Of a stretch of 64,000 bases of DNA, positions 1-8,592 are shown in pieces; the first letter of the stretch is position 1; each line of letters opens with the position of its first letter. A program made the translations under genes and the position numbers. The notes under the pieces are model-generated. The model saw only the letters and a program-made list of their open reading frames with translations. It had not been told where the DNA came from and did not search any database. This DNA is from Synergistota bacterium. GTDB taxonomy: Bacteria > Synergistota > Synergistia > Synergistales > Synergistaceae. Location: assembly GCA_023450745.1 (NCBI GenBank), contig JAEXGR010000005.1, positions 17,363 through 81,362 of the forward strand. The letters run 5' to 3'.

Positions 1-695
1 CGCTCGGCCTCGGTGATCTCCATCTGGCGCAGTCTTTTTTCGGAGACGCGGCTCACAAGGATCTGGGCCATCGCGCCGTTCGCGAAGCGCATCTGTACCG
101 AAGCGATGTCCTCATGGTCCGTACGGATGCACTTTCCGATCGCCGAGATGGAAACGAGGTCTGAATTTACCATCGAAAGAATGATGTCAACATCATGGAT
201 CATCAAATCCAGCACGACGCCAACGTCGCTGATGCGCGGCGAGAAGGGGCCCATCCGGCGTGTCTGGATGAAATAGGGGTCCTTGATAAACTCGCGGGCG
301 TGTTCGACGGCGCTGTTGAAACGCTCTATATGCCCCACCTGGAGGATGACGTCCTTTTCCACCGCGAGGTGCAGCAGCTTCTCCGCCTCGTCGACGCTTG
401 TCGTGACAGGCTTTTCGACAAGCACGTGCACGCCGTGCGCCATCGCCGTTCTGGCGATTTCGTAATGCATGCTTGTGGGAACGACGATGCTCACCGCGTC
501 GGGGCGAGTCTCTTTGAGAAACGTTTCAAAATTGTTGTATGCGCTGACCCCCAGCGGTTCCGCTATCGTATGCGCGCGCTCGTCGTTTATATCCACGACG
601 CCGACAAGCTGAGCTCCCAGTATCTCCGTATATACTCTCGCGTGGTGCATGCCAAGATGACCGACGCCTACAACTCCAACCCGTATTGCTTCCAT
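1..695 (-). CDS. Gfo/Idh/MocA family oxidoreductase (3' end cut by window edge)
   Basis: NAD(P)-dependent dehydrogenase of the Gfo/Idh/MocA family; about 231 codons are visible and the C-terminus lies beyond the window. Reading from the ATG at 693-695, residues 7-19 hold the Rossmann glycine motif (GVVGVGHLGMHHA), an acidic D35 ends beta 2 as expected for NAD binding, and EKP at residues 94-96 is the family hallmark, its lysine being part of the active site. A GAGGTG ribosome site precedes the ATG. Family members act on sugars, inositols, sugar nucleotides or biliverdin; the substrate cannot be read from the sequence. It is the last visible gene of a minus-strand run and begins 55 bp after pgeF, so it may be co-transcribed with it. 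Family assignment is firm, function open. Confidence 0.88.
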   Translation of the reverse strand, partial: MEAIRVGVVGVGHLGMHHARVYTEILGAQLVGVVDINDERAHTIAEPLGVSAYNNFETFLKETRPDAVSIVVPTSMHYEIARTAMAHGVHVLVEKPVTTSVDEAEKLLHLAVEKDVILQVGHIERFNSAVEHAREFIKDPYFIQTRRMGPFSPRISDVGVVLDLMIHDVDIILSMVNSDLVSISAIGKCIRTDHEDIASVQMRFANGAMAQILVSRVSEKRLRQMEITEAE

Positions 696-750
696 ACAAT
701 TTCACCTCTAGGAGAGTGGTATAAGCTCACGCCTTTTATCATTATCACAT

Positions 751-1524
751 TTATCTCAGGTTTTTGGCGCTTCCCGCCAGCAGAAACATCCGTCTCTTCT
801 CGTCGCCCGCGCGGTATGAATAAAAATAATCATGACGACAGCAGGTACAGCAATCATACGTATAAATTCTATCATAAATCAGGCCGGTTTCTATCAGCTG
901 GCTGTTTATCTGGCCTTTGATGTCAAAATTATAGACTTCCCTGCCCTCGGAGACATTTTGCGCCGCGAAGCTTTTCAGCGCGAGCGCGGTCGTCGGGTCT
1001 TCCCGCCTCCGGGAGTAGCATTCCATTCCGATCGCGGGGCCTATCCAGGCCCACATCTCTTCCGGCCTCTGGCGGGGGTGCCTTTTCAGCGCCAGGTTTA
1101 CGGCGGCCGCGGCGATGTTTTGCACGGTGCCTTTAAAACCGGAGTGCAGAACCGCCATCCAGGGACGTTCCGCCATCCCCGCAATCACCACCGGCGTACA
1201 GTCGGCAAACCGCAGGCTCGCGAGCGGCTGCGCCTCCGCGGCGATCAAGACGCCGTCGGCCTCAGGCCTCTGCGGGAGAACCTCTGCTTCGACGGCTTCG
1301 ATTATTTTCACGCCGTGCACTTGATGCGGCGCGACGAGGGGCCGCCCCTCATAAGCGCCGGCAAGCGCGCGCCACGTAGCCGCGGGGTCGCCATCGGCGG
1401 CGTCGCCCACCGCGCCGCGCGCATACAGCCGCGCGAAGAAGGCGCCTTCCAAAATAGAGGGCATTATCATCTCGATGATAATGCCGCTCATGTTTTTGTC
1501 TGTTCTGAATCCCTTAAAGCGCAT
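751..1524 (-). CDS. pgeF: Peptidoglycan editing factor / laccase-domain purine nucleoside phosphorylase (PgeF/YfiH family)
   Basis: Cytosolic multicopper polyphenol oxidase (laccase) domain protein of the YfiH/PgeF/LACC1 family, about 257 residues, near the usual length. Zinc-ligand motifs are visible: HQVHG around residue 66, ADCTPV around 105 and HSGFKGT around 124, followed by GPAIG and a late cysteine cluster (DCCTCC). Members have been described as purine nucleoside phosphorylases/adenosine deaminases and, in E. coli, as editing wrongly built muropeptides; which activity applies here is unknown. A longer reading from 1566 exists, but the ATG at 1524 has an AAGGAAC ribosome site and gives the family-like start MRFKGF. 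It overlaps the end of folC by 11 bases, which suggests translational coupling. Confidence 0.85.
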   Translation of the reverse strand: MRFKGFRTDKNMSGIIIEMIMPSILEGAFFARLYARGAVGDAADGDPAATWRALAGAYEGRPLVAPHQVHGVKIIEAVEAEVLPQRPEADGVLIAAEAQPLASLRFADCTPVVIAGMAERPWMAVLHSGFKGTVQNIAAAAVNLALKRHPRQRPEEMWAWIGPAIGMECYSRRREDPTTALALKSFAAQNVSEGREVYNFDIKGQINSQLIETGLIYDRIYTYDCCTCCRHDYFYSYRAGDEKRRMFLLAGSAKNLR

Positions 1525-2815
1525 CTTTTCGTTCCTTAAGATAACCGACGAGGAAGAGACTTCCACAGCATAAGACAGGCACGCCCGCTCTGGAGGCTTC
1601 GGTCACGGCTTCCAGAGGGTCGCTGAAGCTGCCCGCTACCGGAAGAGACTCCGCCGCCGCCATCCGCGCCATCTCCGCGGCGCCAAGCGAACGTTCGTTT
1701 CCCGGCACCTCGGTGCAGTATAGCGCGACGTCCAGTCCCCGTAAAAAGGCGAGGGCGTCGGCGATCTCCTTGTCTTTCATCATCGCGATAACGATATGGA
1801 CCCGGCTGTTGTCCATGAGGCGTTTCAGCGTCTCGGCGACGCGCCTCATCGCGTGAGGGTTGTGCCCGCCGTCGACGATCAGCGGCGGGTCCTCGGAGAT
1901 AACCTCCATGCGCCCGGGCCACGCCGTTGCCGCGAGGCCCGCCCTGATGGTCTCCGGCGTTATCTTGCGGAAGCCGTCCCGCAGCAGACGCGCGGCGGCC
2001 GCGGCAAGGGCCGCGTTGTCGGCCTGAAAGGTGCCGACGAGCGGCGTGTGGTATCTCTCTGCGCCGCCCTTTTTATCCGTCAGGGTGAAATCTGTGCCGG
2101 AAAACGAATATGCAGCGTCTTTGACCCGGTATGCTGCGGAGAAGATGTGCGGAAAGGCTCCATGCCGTTGCGCGTCGGCGATAAACCGCGCGTCAAGCGC
2201 CTTGTCCCCGGCAAACAACGCGGGCACTCCCGGGCGCATAATCGCAAATTTCTCGGCGGCGACCTTTTCAAGCGTCTCCCCGAGGTATTCCGTGTGGTCC
2301 AGGCCGATCGGCACGATCAGGCTGAGCCTGACGTCGCCCAAGATGTTGGAGGCGTCGAGCCTGCCGCCCATGCCGGCTTCAAAGACCGCGATCTCGGGGC
2401 GTTCTTCGGCAAGGATCATAATCGCCGCCGCCGTTATCAGCTCAAAGTAGGTCGGAAGATTGCCGTCAAAAAAAGAGACCTTATTGATTATCCCGTCAAG
2501 CCTGCTGATGGCGGCAAGCCACTTCCCGGCGGAGACTCTTTGATCGTCGATCACCAGTCGTTCGGAGAAGTCAACAAGATGTGGGCTTGTATATAGGGCA
2601 GTTTTATAAGCCGATTTGCGAAGGATCGAATAGAGCCCAGCCGCCGTCGATCCTTTGCCGTTAGTACCCGCGACGTGGACGGCGGGAAATTTGTCCTGCG
2701 GCATTCCCGCCTCCCAGAGAAGGCGCGAGAGACGGGCAAGCCCCGGACGAATGCCCGGGCTTGCCATCTCCTGTAATTTTTTTTCTACCTCTGAAAACGC
2801 TTCTTTTTCGTTCAT
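1514..2815 (-). CDS. folC: Bifunctional folylpolyglutamate synthase/dihydrofolate synthase
   Basis: Mur-ligase-like ATP-dependent enzyme that adds glutamate to dihydropteroate and to tetrahydrofolates, keeping folates inside the cell. At 433 residues it has full family length. The P-loop AGTNGKGSTAAGL lies at about residues 48-60, GLDHTEYLG in the central domain matches the Mur-ligase histidine loop, and VDGGHNPHAM starts the C-terminal ligase domain. It starts 5 bases after the valS stop, on the same strand. The valS-folC pairing is also found in Bacillus, so this is a conserved neighbourhood rather than a local accident. No lesion is seen. Confidence 0.95.
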   Translation of the reverse strand: MNEKEAFSEVEKKLQEMASPGIRPGLARLSRLLWEAGMPQDKFPAVHVAGTNGKGSTAAGLYSILRKSAYKTALYTSPHLVDFSERLVIDDQRVSAGKWLAAISRLDGIINKVSFFDGNLPTYFELITAAAIMILAEERPEIAVFEAGMGGRLDASNILGDVRLSLIVPIGLDHTEYLGETLEKVAAEKFAIMRPGVPALFAGDKALDARFIADAQRHGAFPHIFSAAYRVKDAAYSFSGTDFTLTDKKGGAERYHTPLVGTFQADNAALAAAAARLLRDGFRKITPETIRAGLAATAWPGRMEVISEDPPLIVDGGHNPHAMRRVAETLKRLMDNSRVHIVIAMMKDKEIADALAFLRGLDVALYCTEVPGNERSLGAAEMARMAAAESLPVAGSFSDPLEAVTEASRAGVPVLCCGSLFLVGYLKERKDAL

Positions 2816-2820
2816 TTAAA

Positions 2821-5484
2821 TCAGTCTGTCAAGCTGGCGAGGTTTTCCTTCATACGCAGGGCCTTCGTCTCATTGTCGGCAAGGTTGCCCTTCTCTTTCT
2901 CAATGACCTCGGCGGGCGCTCTCTCCACGAACTGTTTGTTCGCGAGCTTTACCTTGCTCTTTTCGATATCCTTTTCGAGCTTGGCGATGTCGTTTTTCAG
3001 GCGCTGTATTTCTTTATCGACGTCAAGCAGGTCGCCGACCGGCAGGTACACCTGAACGTCGTCAAGCACGGAGGCGAGGCTTCTTTCGGGCTTCGCCGCG
3101 CCTTCTCCGGTGAAGGTGATCTTCTCCACCTTCGTCAGGAGCTGTATCTGTTTTTCGCATTCCTTGAGCAGCGCAAGTTTGTCCTCGCAGTGAACGGCGA
3201 GCGTCACGCCGGGGATCATCTGCTGCGGCGCGATGCGGGCTTCGGCGCGGAGGTTGCGCACGGCGCGGACGACATCCTGTATGAAGTCCATCTCGGAGAG
3301 CACTTTCTCGTCGACGGCGACGCGCGGCGCGGGCCAGCTGTTGTGTTCGACAAGGTCGGCGCCGAAGGGGAAGGCATGCCAGAGCTCTTCCGTGACGAAG
3401 GGAATGATCGGGTGGAGCAGCTTGAGCACGTCCTCGAAGACGGCGAGCAGGACCGCCTGCGTCGTGCGGCGGCGGGCCTCTCCCTCGTCGCCGCGCAGAG
3501 CGGGCTTTGAGAGCTCGAGATACCAGTCGCAGAGCTCTCCCCAGGTGAAGTCGTACATGAGGCGCGCCGCCTCGCCGAAGAAGTAGCCGTCCAACAGCCG
3601 CGTCATCTCCGCCGACACCTGTGAAACCCGGTTGAGTATCCATTTATCGTGCAGCTGGAGCTGGCTGTCGTCGATCTTCTGCCCCGCCGCGGCGTCTTCC
3701 AGGTTCATGAGCGCGAAACGGCTCGCGTTCCAGAGCTTGTTCATGAAGAGGCGGTATGTCGATATGCGGTCGGTCGAAAGGTAGATGTCGCGTCCCTGGA
3801 CCGTCAGCGCCGCGAGCGTAAGGCGCAGCGCATCCGCGCCGTAATCCTTCACGATCGTCAGCGGGTCGATGACGTTGCCGCGCGATTTGCTCATCTTCTG
3901 CCCTTTTTCGTCGCGCACGAGGGCGTGAATGTATACGTCATGGAACGGGACTTCGCCCTTCATGCCCTCGAGCCCGAACATGATCATCCTCGCGACCCAG
4001 AAGAAGATGATGTCAAAGCCGGTCACGAGCACGGAGGTCGGGTAGAATTTTTTCAGGGTTTCGGTCTCGTCGGGCCAGCCCATCGTCGAGAAGGGCCAGA
4101 GCCCGCTGGAGAACCAGGTGTCGAGTACGTCCTCATCCTGCCGGAGGTTGACGTTTCCGCACTTCGGACACTTGTGCGGCGCCGTCTCCTCGACAACCAC
4201 CTCGCCGCATTCGTCGCAGTACCACGCGGGAATCCGGTGCCCCCACCAGAGCTGGCGCGAGATGCACCAATCGCGGATGTTCTCCATCCACTGATAGTAG
4301 ACGTTGGTCCACTGGTCGGGGACGAACTTTATCTTCCCAGCCTGCACCGAGGCGACGCCGGCGTCCGCGAGCGGGCGCGTGCGTACGAACCACTGCTCCG
4401 AGAGGTAGGGTTCGATGACGGTGTGGCAGCGGTAGCAATGTCCCACTGAATGCTTGAGGTCGGTGACCGAGAGCAGCACGCCCTCCGTTTCAAGGTCGGC
4501 GACGACCGCGCCGCGCGCCTCAAAACGGTCCATGCCCTGATACTTGCCGGCGTTTTCGTTCATCACGCCCCTATCGTCGATGACCTGTATCTGTTCCAGA
4601 CTGTGACGCTGCCCGACAAGGAAGTCGTTGGGGTCGTGCGCCGGCGTGATCTTGACGCAGCCGGTCCCGAATTCGGGGTCGACCATGTTGTCCTCGATAA
4701 CGGGAATGACGCGGCCCACGAGCGGCACGACAACCTTTTTGCCGACGAGATGGCGGTTCTTTTCGTCGCGCGGATGTATTGCGATAGCGCTGTCGCCGAG
4801 GATCGTTTCAGGGCGCGTCGTCATGACGATGACGCCGCCCTCTGCGCCGTCGGCGAACTTGTACGAGACCTCGTAGAACTTGCCGTCCATCTCCTCGTGT
4901 TCGACTTCGAGGTCAGAGAGGGCCGTCTGGCACCGCGGGCACCAGTTGATAAGGTATTTTCCGCGATAAATAAGTCCTTTTTTATAAAGCTCCACGAATA
5001 TTTTGCGGACGGCGCGCGAGAGCCCCTCGTCCATCGTAAAGCGCTCGCGGTCCCAATCGCAGGAGGCTCCGAGCTTTTTAAGCTGGTTTATGATCGTGCT
5101 GCCGTACTGCTCTTTCCACTCCCAGACCTTCTTGACAAATTCGTCGCGTCCAAGATCATGGCGGGACACGCCCTCTTTCGCCAGCGAACGCTCAACGACG
5201 TTCTGCGTGGCGATACCGGCATGGTCCGTTCCGGGCAGCCACAGTACCTCGTAGCCCTGCATTCTCTTCGTGCGGCACAGTATGTCCTGCAATGTGTTGT
5301 CGAGCGCGTGTCCGACGTGGAGCGAGCCGGTTACGTTGGGCGGCGGGATGACGATTGAAAAAGGCGGTTTCGGTGACGACGGGTCTGCCTTAAAAAGCCC
5401 CTCCGCTATCCATTCCGCATACCATTTGTCCTCGATAGGCGACGGATCATAGCTCTTGCCTAACTGCATCTTCTCGGAATCCAT
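2821..5484 (-). CDS. valS: Valyl-tRNA synthetase
   Basis: Class Ia aminoacyl-tRNA synthetase that charges tRNA-Val, about 887 residues, normal length. The HIGH signature appears as HVGHALDNT after PPPNVTG near the N-terminus and KMSKSRGN in the second half. An editing (CP1) domain with TTRPETILGD, a CxxC zinc-like pair (CDECGEVV, CPKCGNV) and a C-terminal coiled coil rich in Lys/Glu are all present. A TTG 18 bases upstream at 5502 would put the AGGAGG ribosome site inside the gene, so the ATG at 5484, eight bases after AGGAGG, is preferred. A leader of about 150 bases with a strong hairpin separates it from engB. Confidence 0.96.
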   Translation of the reverse strand: MDSEKMQLGKSYDPSPIEDKWYAEWIAEGLFKADPSSPKPPFSIVIPPPNVTGSLHVGHALDNTLQDILCRTKRMQGYEVLWLPGTDHAGIATQNVVERSLAKEGVSRHDLGRDEFVKKVWEWKEQYGSTIINQLKKLGASCDWDRERFTMDEGLSRAVRKIFVELYKKGLIYRGKYLINWCPRCQTALSDLEVEHEEMDGKFYEVSYKFADGAEGGVIVMTTRPETILGDSAIAIHPRDEKNRHLVGKKVVVPLVGRVIPVIEDNMVDPEFGTGCVKITPAHDPNDFLVGQRHSLEQIQVIDDRGVMNENAGKYQGMDRFEARGAVVADLETEGVLLSVTDLKHSVGHCYRCHTVIEPYLSEQWFVRTRPLADAGVASVQAGKIKFVPDQWTNVYYQWMENIRDWCISRQLWWGHRIPAWYCDECGEVVVEETAPHKCPKCGNVNLRQDEDVLDTWFSSGLWPFSTMGWPDETETLKKFYPTSVLVTGFDIIFFWVARMIMFGLEGMKGEVPFHDVYIHALVRDEKGQKMSKSRGNVIDPLTIVKDYGADALRLTLAALTVQGRDIYLSTDRISTYRLFMNKLWNASRFALMNLEDAAAGQKIDDSQLQLHDKWILNRVSQVSAEMTRLLDGYFFGEAARLMYDFTWGELCDWYLELSKPALRGDEGEARRRTTQAVLLAVFEDVLKLLHPIIPFVTEELWHAFPFGADLVEHNSWPAPRVAVDEKVLSEMDFIQDVVRAVRNLRAEARIAPQQMIPGVTLAVHCEDKLALLKECEKQIQLLTKVEKITFTGEGAAKPERSLASVLDDVQVYLPVGDLLDVDKEIQRLKNDIAKLEKDIEKSKVKLANKQFVERAPAEVIEKEKGNLADNETKALRMKENLASLTD

Positions 5485-5579
5485 TTCCGTTTTCCTCCTC
5501 AATGGGCCGGCCTGGTGGCGCGGTCCGTATCTATTCCCATCCTGTCAGCCCGGCCGTTCCGGCACCTTGGGTATGGGTG

Positions 5580-5610
5580 CCGCCGCTCAGCTGTCGCCTC
5601 CGAGCGGCGG
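5580..5610 (-). repeat. GC-rich hairpin in the valS leader
   Basis: Nine-base perfect inverted repeat, CCGCCGCTC (5580-5588) and GAGCGGCGG (602-610 of the same block, i.e. 5602-5610), with a 13-base loop. It lies in the 152-base gap between engB and valS. No U-tract follows it on the minus strand, so it is not an obvious intrinsic terminator. It may be an RNA-processing or attenuation element. I could not find the T-box consensus (GGTGG-ACCGCG) next to it. Confidence 0.5.
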
Positions 5611-5636
5611 AATATCCTTAACGTTCCGCCAGTCGC

Positions 5637-6260
5637 TTACTGTTTAGCCTCCTGCGCGTCGAGTTTGATCATTTCGGAGAGAACCTCTTCAATGCCGCCC
5701 CGCAGCTTCGCCATCTCGGCGTCGTTTGCGCCGCAAGTTATAAAGGGCGGTAAGACGGAATCAATTCCGCCGCGCATTATCGTATTATACTGCCCTTTTC
5801 GTTTTCCGGGGGAGATTTTGTCGCCCTTTGTAAAGACCACGATACGCGGCATCTCCATCCGGTCAAGCCAGGCGGTCAGCTCTTCGTCGTTCGCGAGCGG
5901 CCCGTGGCGGAAGTCAATGAGGTGGACGACATACGATATCGGCCGGTCCTGGCTGAAATAATCGTCTATCAGCTTCCACCAGCTCTTGCGTTCGTCCATC
6001 CCGCGCGCCGCGTAACCATAACCCGGAAGGTCGACGAGCGAAAATTTATGCGGTTCGGCATCGACGTTGTAAAAGTTGATGCTGCGCGTCTTGCCCGGCT
6101 TTGAGCTGACTTTGGCGATCTTACGGCCCAGCAGCGCGTTGATCAGCGTCGACTTCCCCACGTTCGACCGCCCGACAAAGACGATTTCATAGGGGCCCGG
6201 CGGGGGCAGCTGCTGTTTATTAAATGCTGTGCAGAACAGCTCTGATTTCCATACGCTCAT
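5637..6260 (-). CDS. engB: Ribosome biogenesis GTP-binding protein EngB (YihA/YsxC)
   Basis: Small Ras-like GTPase of the TrmE-Era-EngA-EngB family needed for assembly of the large ribosomal subunit; 207 residues. All G motifs are visible: G1 GRSNVGKST near residue 30, G2 in KPGKTRSINFY, G3 DLPGYG, G4 FTKGDK and a G5-like TCGA. It starts one base after the lon stop, indicating co-transcription. The clpX-lon-ysxC order is also known from Bacillus. It ends about 150 bases before valS. Confidence 0.95.
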   Translation of the reverse strand: MSVWKSELFCTAFNKQQLPPPGPYEIVFVGRSNVGKSTLINALLGRKIAKVSSKPGKTRSINFYNVDAEPHKFSLVDLPGYGYAARGMDERKSWWKLIDDYFSQDRPISYVVHLIDFRHGPLANDEELTAWLDRMEMPRIVVFTKGDKISPGKRKGQYNTIMRGGIDSVLPPFITCGANDAEMAKLRGGIEEVLSEMIKLDAQEAKQ

Positions 6261-6261
6261 C

Positions 6262-8592
6262 TTATTCCCCCGGTCTCAAGGCCAGTTCGAAAACCTTTGC
6301 GATGTTTGAAACATGGTGGAGCTTCATCCCGCTCAATATCCACTCGCTGAGCTCCGCGGCATCGGGTCTATTCGCTTCGGGCAGTATGATGTCTTTTATT
6401 CCAAGGCGTTTGGCCGCTAAAATCTTTTCCCGGATGCCACCGATCGGCAGCACGTTGCCGTGAAGCGTCATTTCACCCGTCATCGCGTATCTCGTGTCGA
6501 TCTCGCGTCCGGCAAGCGTGGAACAGAGCGAGAGCGCCAGCGTTATCCCCGCGGAGGGGCCGTCCTTCGGCACCGCGCCGGCCGGAACATGGATATGGAT
6601 GTCTTTTTTGCCCCAGTCAAAGTCAGCGAGCCCGTACCCTGCCGCGTGCGATTTAAGGTAGGCAAGCGCCGTCGTCGCCGATTCCTGCATAATGTCGCCC
6701 AGGTTGCCCGTATAGGTGACCCTTCCCGAGCCCTCCATCACCGCCGACTCGATAAGAATGACGTCTCCGCCCGCCTCGGTCCAGGCAAGGCCGATTGCCG
6801 TGCCGACGGTGTTGTCTTTCGGTATTTTTGTGTTATGGAGCTTGGGAGCGCCGAGAATTTTTCTGACGCGTTCTTTGGTCAGAGAAAGCTTTTCGTTATC
6901 TCCCTTTTCTGCGGTCAGCTCGACGGCCAGTTTGCGCGCCACCTTCGCAAGCTCGCGGTCAAGCGAGCGCACGCCCGCCTCCATCGTATAGGAGGCGATG
7001 ATGTCTTTGAGAGCCGCTTCGGAGATCGTGAAATCTTCTTTTTCAAGGCCATGTTCCTTAATTATTCGCGGTATCAGGTGACGCTTGGCGATTTTTATCT
7101 TTTCTTCCATCACATAGCCGGGAAGCGGAATGACCTCCATGCGGTCAAGAAGCGGCCGCGGTATCGTCGCGGCGGAATTGGCCGTTGTGATGAACATCAC
7201 CCTGCTCAGGTCAAAGGGGACCTCCAGGAAGTTGTCGGCAAAGTGCCAGTTCTGCTCGGGGTCGAGCACCTCAAGCAGCGCCGACGAAGGATCGCCCCGG
7301 AAATCGGCGCCAAGTTTGTCTATTTCATCCATCAGGATGAGCGGGTTGTTCGATCCGCACTGCTTTATCTTCTGGATGATGCGCCCCGGCAGCGCGCCGA
7401 CGTAGGTGCGGCGGTGACCGCGTATCTCAGCTTCGTCGTGCATGCCTCCCAGCGATATGTTGATGAATTTTCTGCCCATCGTCCGCGCGATCGAACGGCC
7501 AAGCGACGTCTTCCCAACGCCGGGGGGCCCAACGAAGCAGATCACCTGCGCGCGCATATCCTTCCCCGCGCGCTTTTTGACGGCGAGATATTCCAGGATG
7601 CGCCTTTTGACCTCGTCAAGTCCGTAATGGTCTTCGTCAAGCACGCGACGCGCGTTGTCAAGGTCCAGACAGTCTTCGGTAGCGCTGTTCCAGGGCAGTT
7701 CGGTCAATGTTTCGATGTAGGTGCGCGCCACTGCGGCCTCCGGCGACACAGGAGCAAGCTTGGTGAAGCGCGATATCTCCTTATTTACCCGCTCAAGAAC
7801 CGCTTCGGGCATGCCCGAAGCCAAGGCGGCGGCGCGGAGCTCCTCCGCCTCGCTCGCGGGGCTTTCTTCGCCAAGCTCTTCGTTGATCACTTTGAGCTGT
7901 TCGCGCAGGTAATAATTGTGCTGGTCTTTATCTATCTCCGAGCGCACCCGGTCCTCAAGGTCGCGCTCAAGCCCCAGCAGCTCGTTTTCCGTGATCAGCA
8001 TCTTAAGGAGCAGGCTCAGGCGGTCTTCCGCGTCCGAGGTCTCCAGGATCTTCTGTTTTTCGGTTATGTCGAGGCGGCTATGCGAAGCCACCACGTCGCA
8101 CAGCACGTCAGGGCTGTCGATATCCTGTACGGAGCGCGCGATCTCCTCCGGCAGCTTGGGATCGAGGCGGACGTTCTGCTCAAACTCACGGAGGACGGAG
8201 CGCATGCGCGCGCGAATCTCAAGCGAAGGCTCACGCTTCTCCGTCTCCAGCGGTATAACGGACGCCAGCATAAATGATTCGTTGGTCGCGAACCGCACCG
8301 CTTCCGCCCGGTAGCCGCCCTCAACGACAACTTTCAGAGATCCGTCCGGAAGGCGCACGTTCTGGAGCATCTTGCAGACCGTGCCGATTTTGTAGAGCCC
8401 CTCTGGCTGGATGGTATCAGCGTAGGGCTTCTTCTCGGCTGTGATGAAGACGATCCGGTCATGCTCCCCCGCCTCTTCGACGGCGCGCATTGAACGCGGC
8501 CGGCTGATGAAGAGCGGTGAAACGACGCCGGGAAATACGATCATGTCCCTCACGGGGATGACCGGGTAGATCTGCGGCTTATTCTGCTCCAT
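6262..8592 (-). CDS. lon: ATP-dependent endopeptidase Lon
   Basis: Hexameric AAA+ serine protease that degrades misfolded and regulatory proteins in the cytosol. Domains in order: N-terminal substrate domain (starting PVIPVRDMIVFPG), a helical coiled-coil region, the AAA+ module with Walker A GPPGVGKTS in the middle and Walker B-like ILMDEIDKL, then the protease domain with the catalytic serine in KDGPSAGIT and the lysine in GGIREKILAAKRLG. The reading frame extends 15 codons further up to 8637, but the ATG at 8592, with AAGG upstream, fits the family start. It overlaps the clpX end by 14 bases, so translation is probably coupled. Length (776 residues) is typical. Confidence 0.96.
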   Translation of the reverse strand: MEQNKPQIYPVIPVRDMIVFPGVVSPLFISRPRSMRAVEEAGEHDRIVFITAEKKPYADTIQPEGLYKIGTVCKMLQNVRLPDGSLKVVVEGGYRAEAVRFATNESFMLASVIPLETEKREPSLEIRARMRSVLREFEQNVRLDPKLPEEIARSVQDIDSPDVLCDVVASHSRLDITEKQKILETSDAEDRLSLLLKMLITENELLGLERDLEDRVRSEIDKDQHNYYLREQLKVINEELGEESPASEAEELRAAALASGMPEAVLERVNKEISRFTKLAPVSPEAAVARTYIETLTELPWNSATEDCLDLDNARRVLDEDHYGLDEVKRRILEYLAVKKRAGKDMRAQVICFVGPPGVGKTSLGRSIARTMGRKFINISLGGMHDEAEIRGHRRTYVGALPGRIIQKIKQCGSNNPLILMDEIDKLGADFRGDPSSALLEVLDPEQNWHFADNFLEVPFDLSRVMFITTANSAATIPRPLLDRMEVIPLPGYVMEEKIKIAKRHLIPRIIKEHGLEKEDFTISEAALKDIIASYTMEAGVRSLDRELAKVARKLAVELTAEKGDNEKLSLTKERVRKILGAPKLHNTKIPKDNTVGTAIGLAWTEAGGDVILIESAVMEGSGRVTYTGNLGDIMQESATTALAYLKSHAAGYGLADFDWGKKDIHIHVPAGAVPKDGPSAGITLALSLCSTLAGREIDTRYAMTGEMTLHGNVLPIGGIREKILAAKRLGIKDIILPEANRPDAAELSEWILSGMKLHHVSNIAKVFELALRPGE

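Noticed and set aside
4450..5358. 302-codon and other long plus-strand frames antisense to valS
   Set aside because: Mirror of a well-conserved synthetase; composition typical of shadow frames in GC-rich genes.
5485..5636. T-box riboswitch in the valS leader
   Set aside because: A short GGACCGCG string is present, but the T-box core GGTGG-ACCGCG, specifier stem and terminator are not.
6460..8277. 605-codon open frame on the plus strand, antisense to lon
   Set aside because: High-GC third-position effect of the lon gene; sequence is His/Arg/Val-rich with no ribosome site or family.
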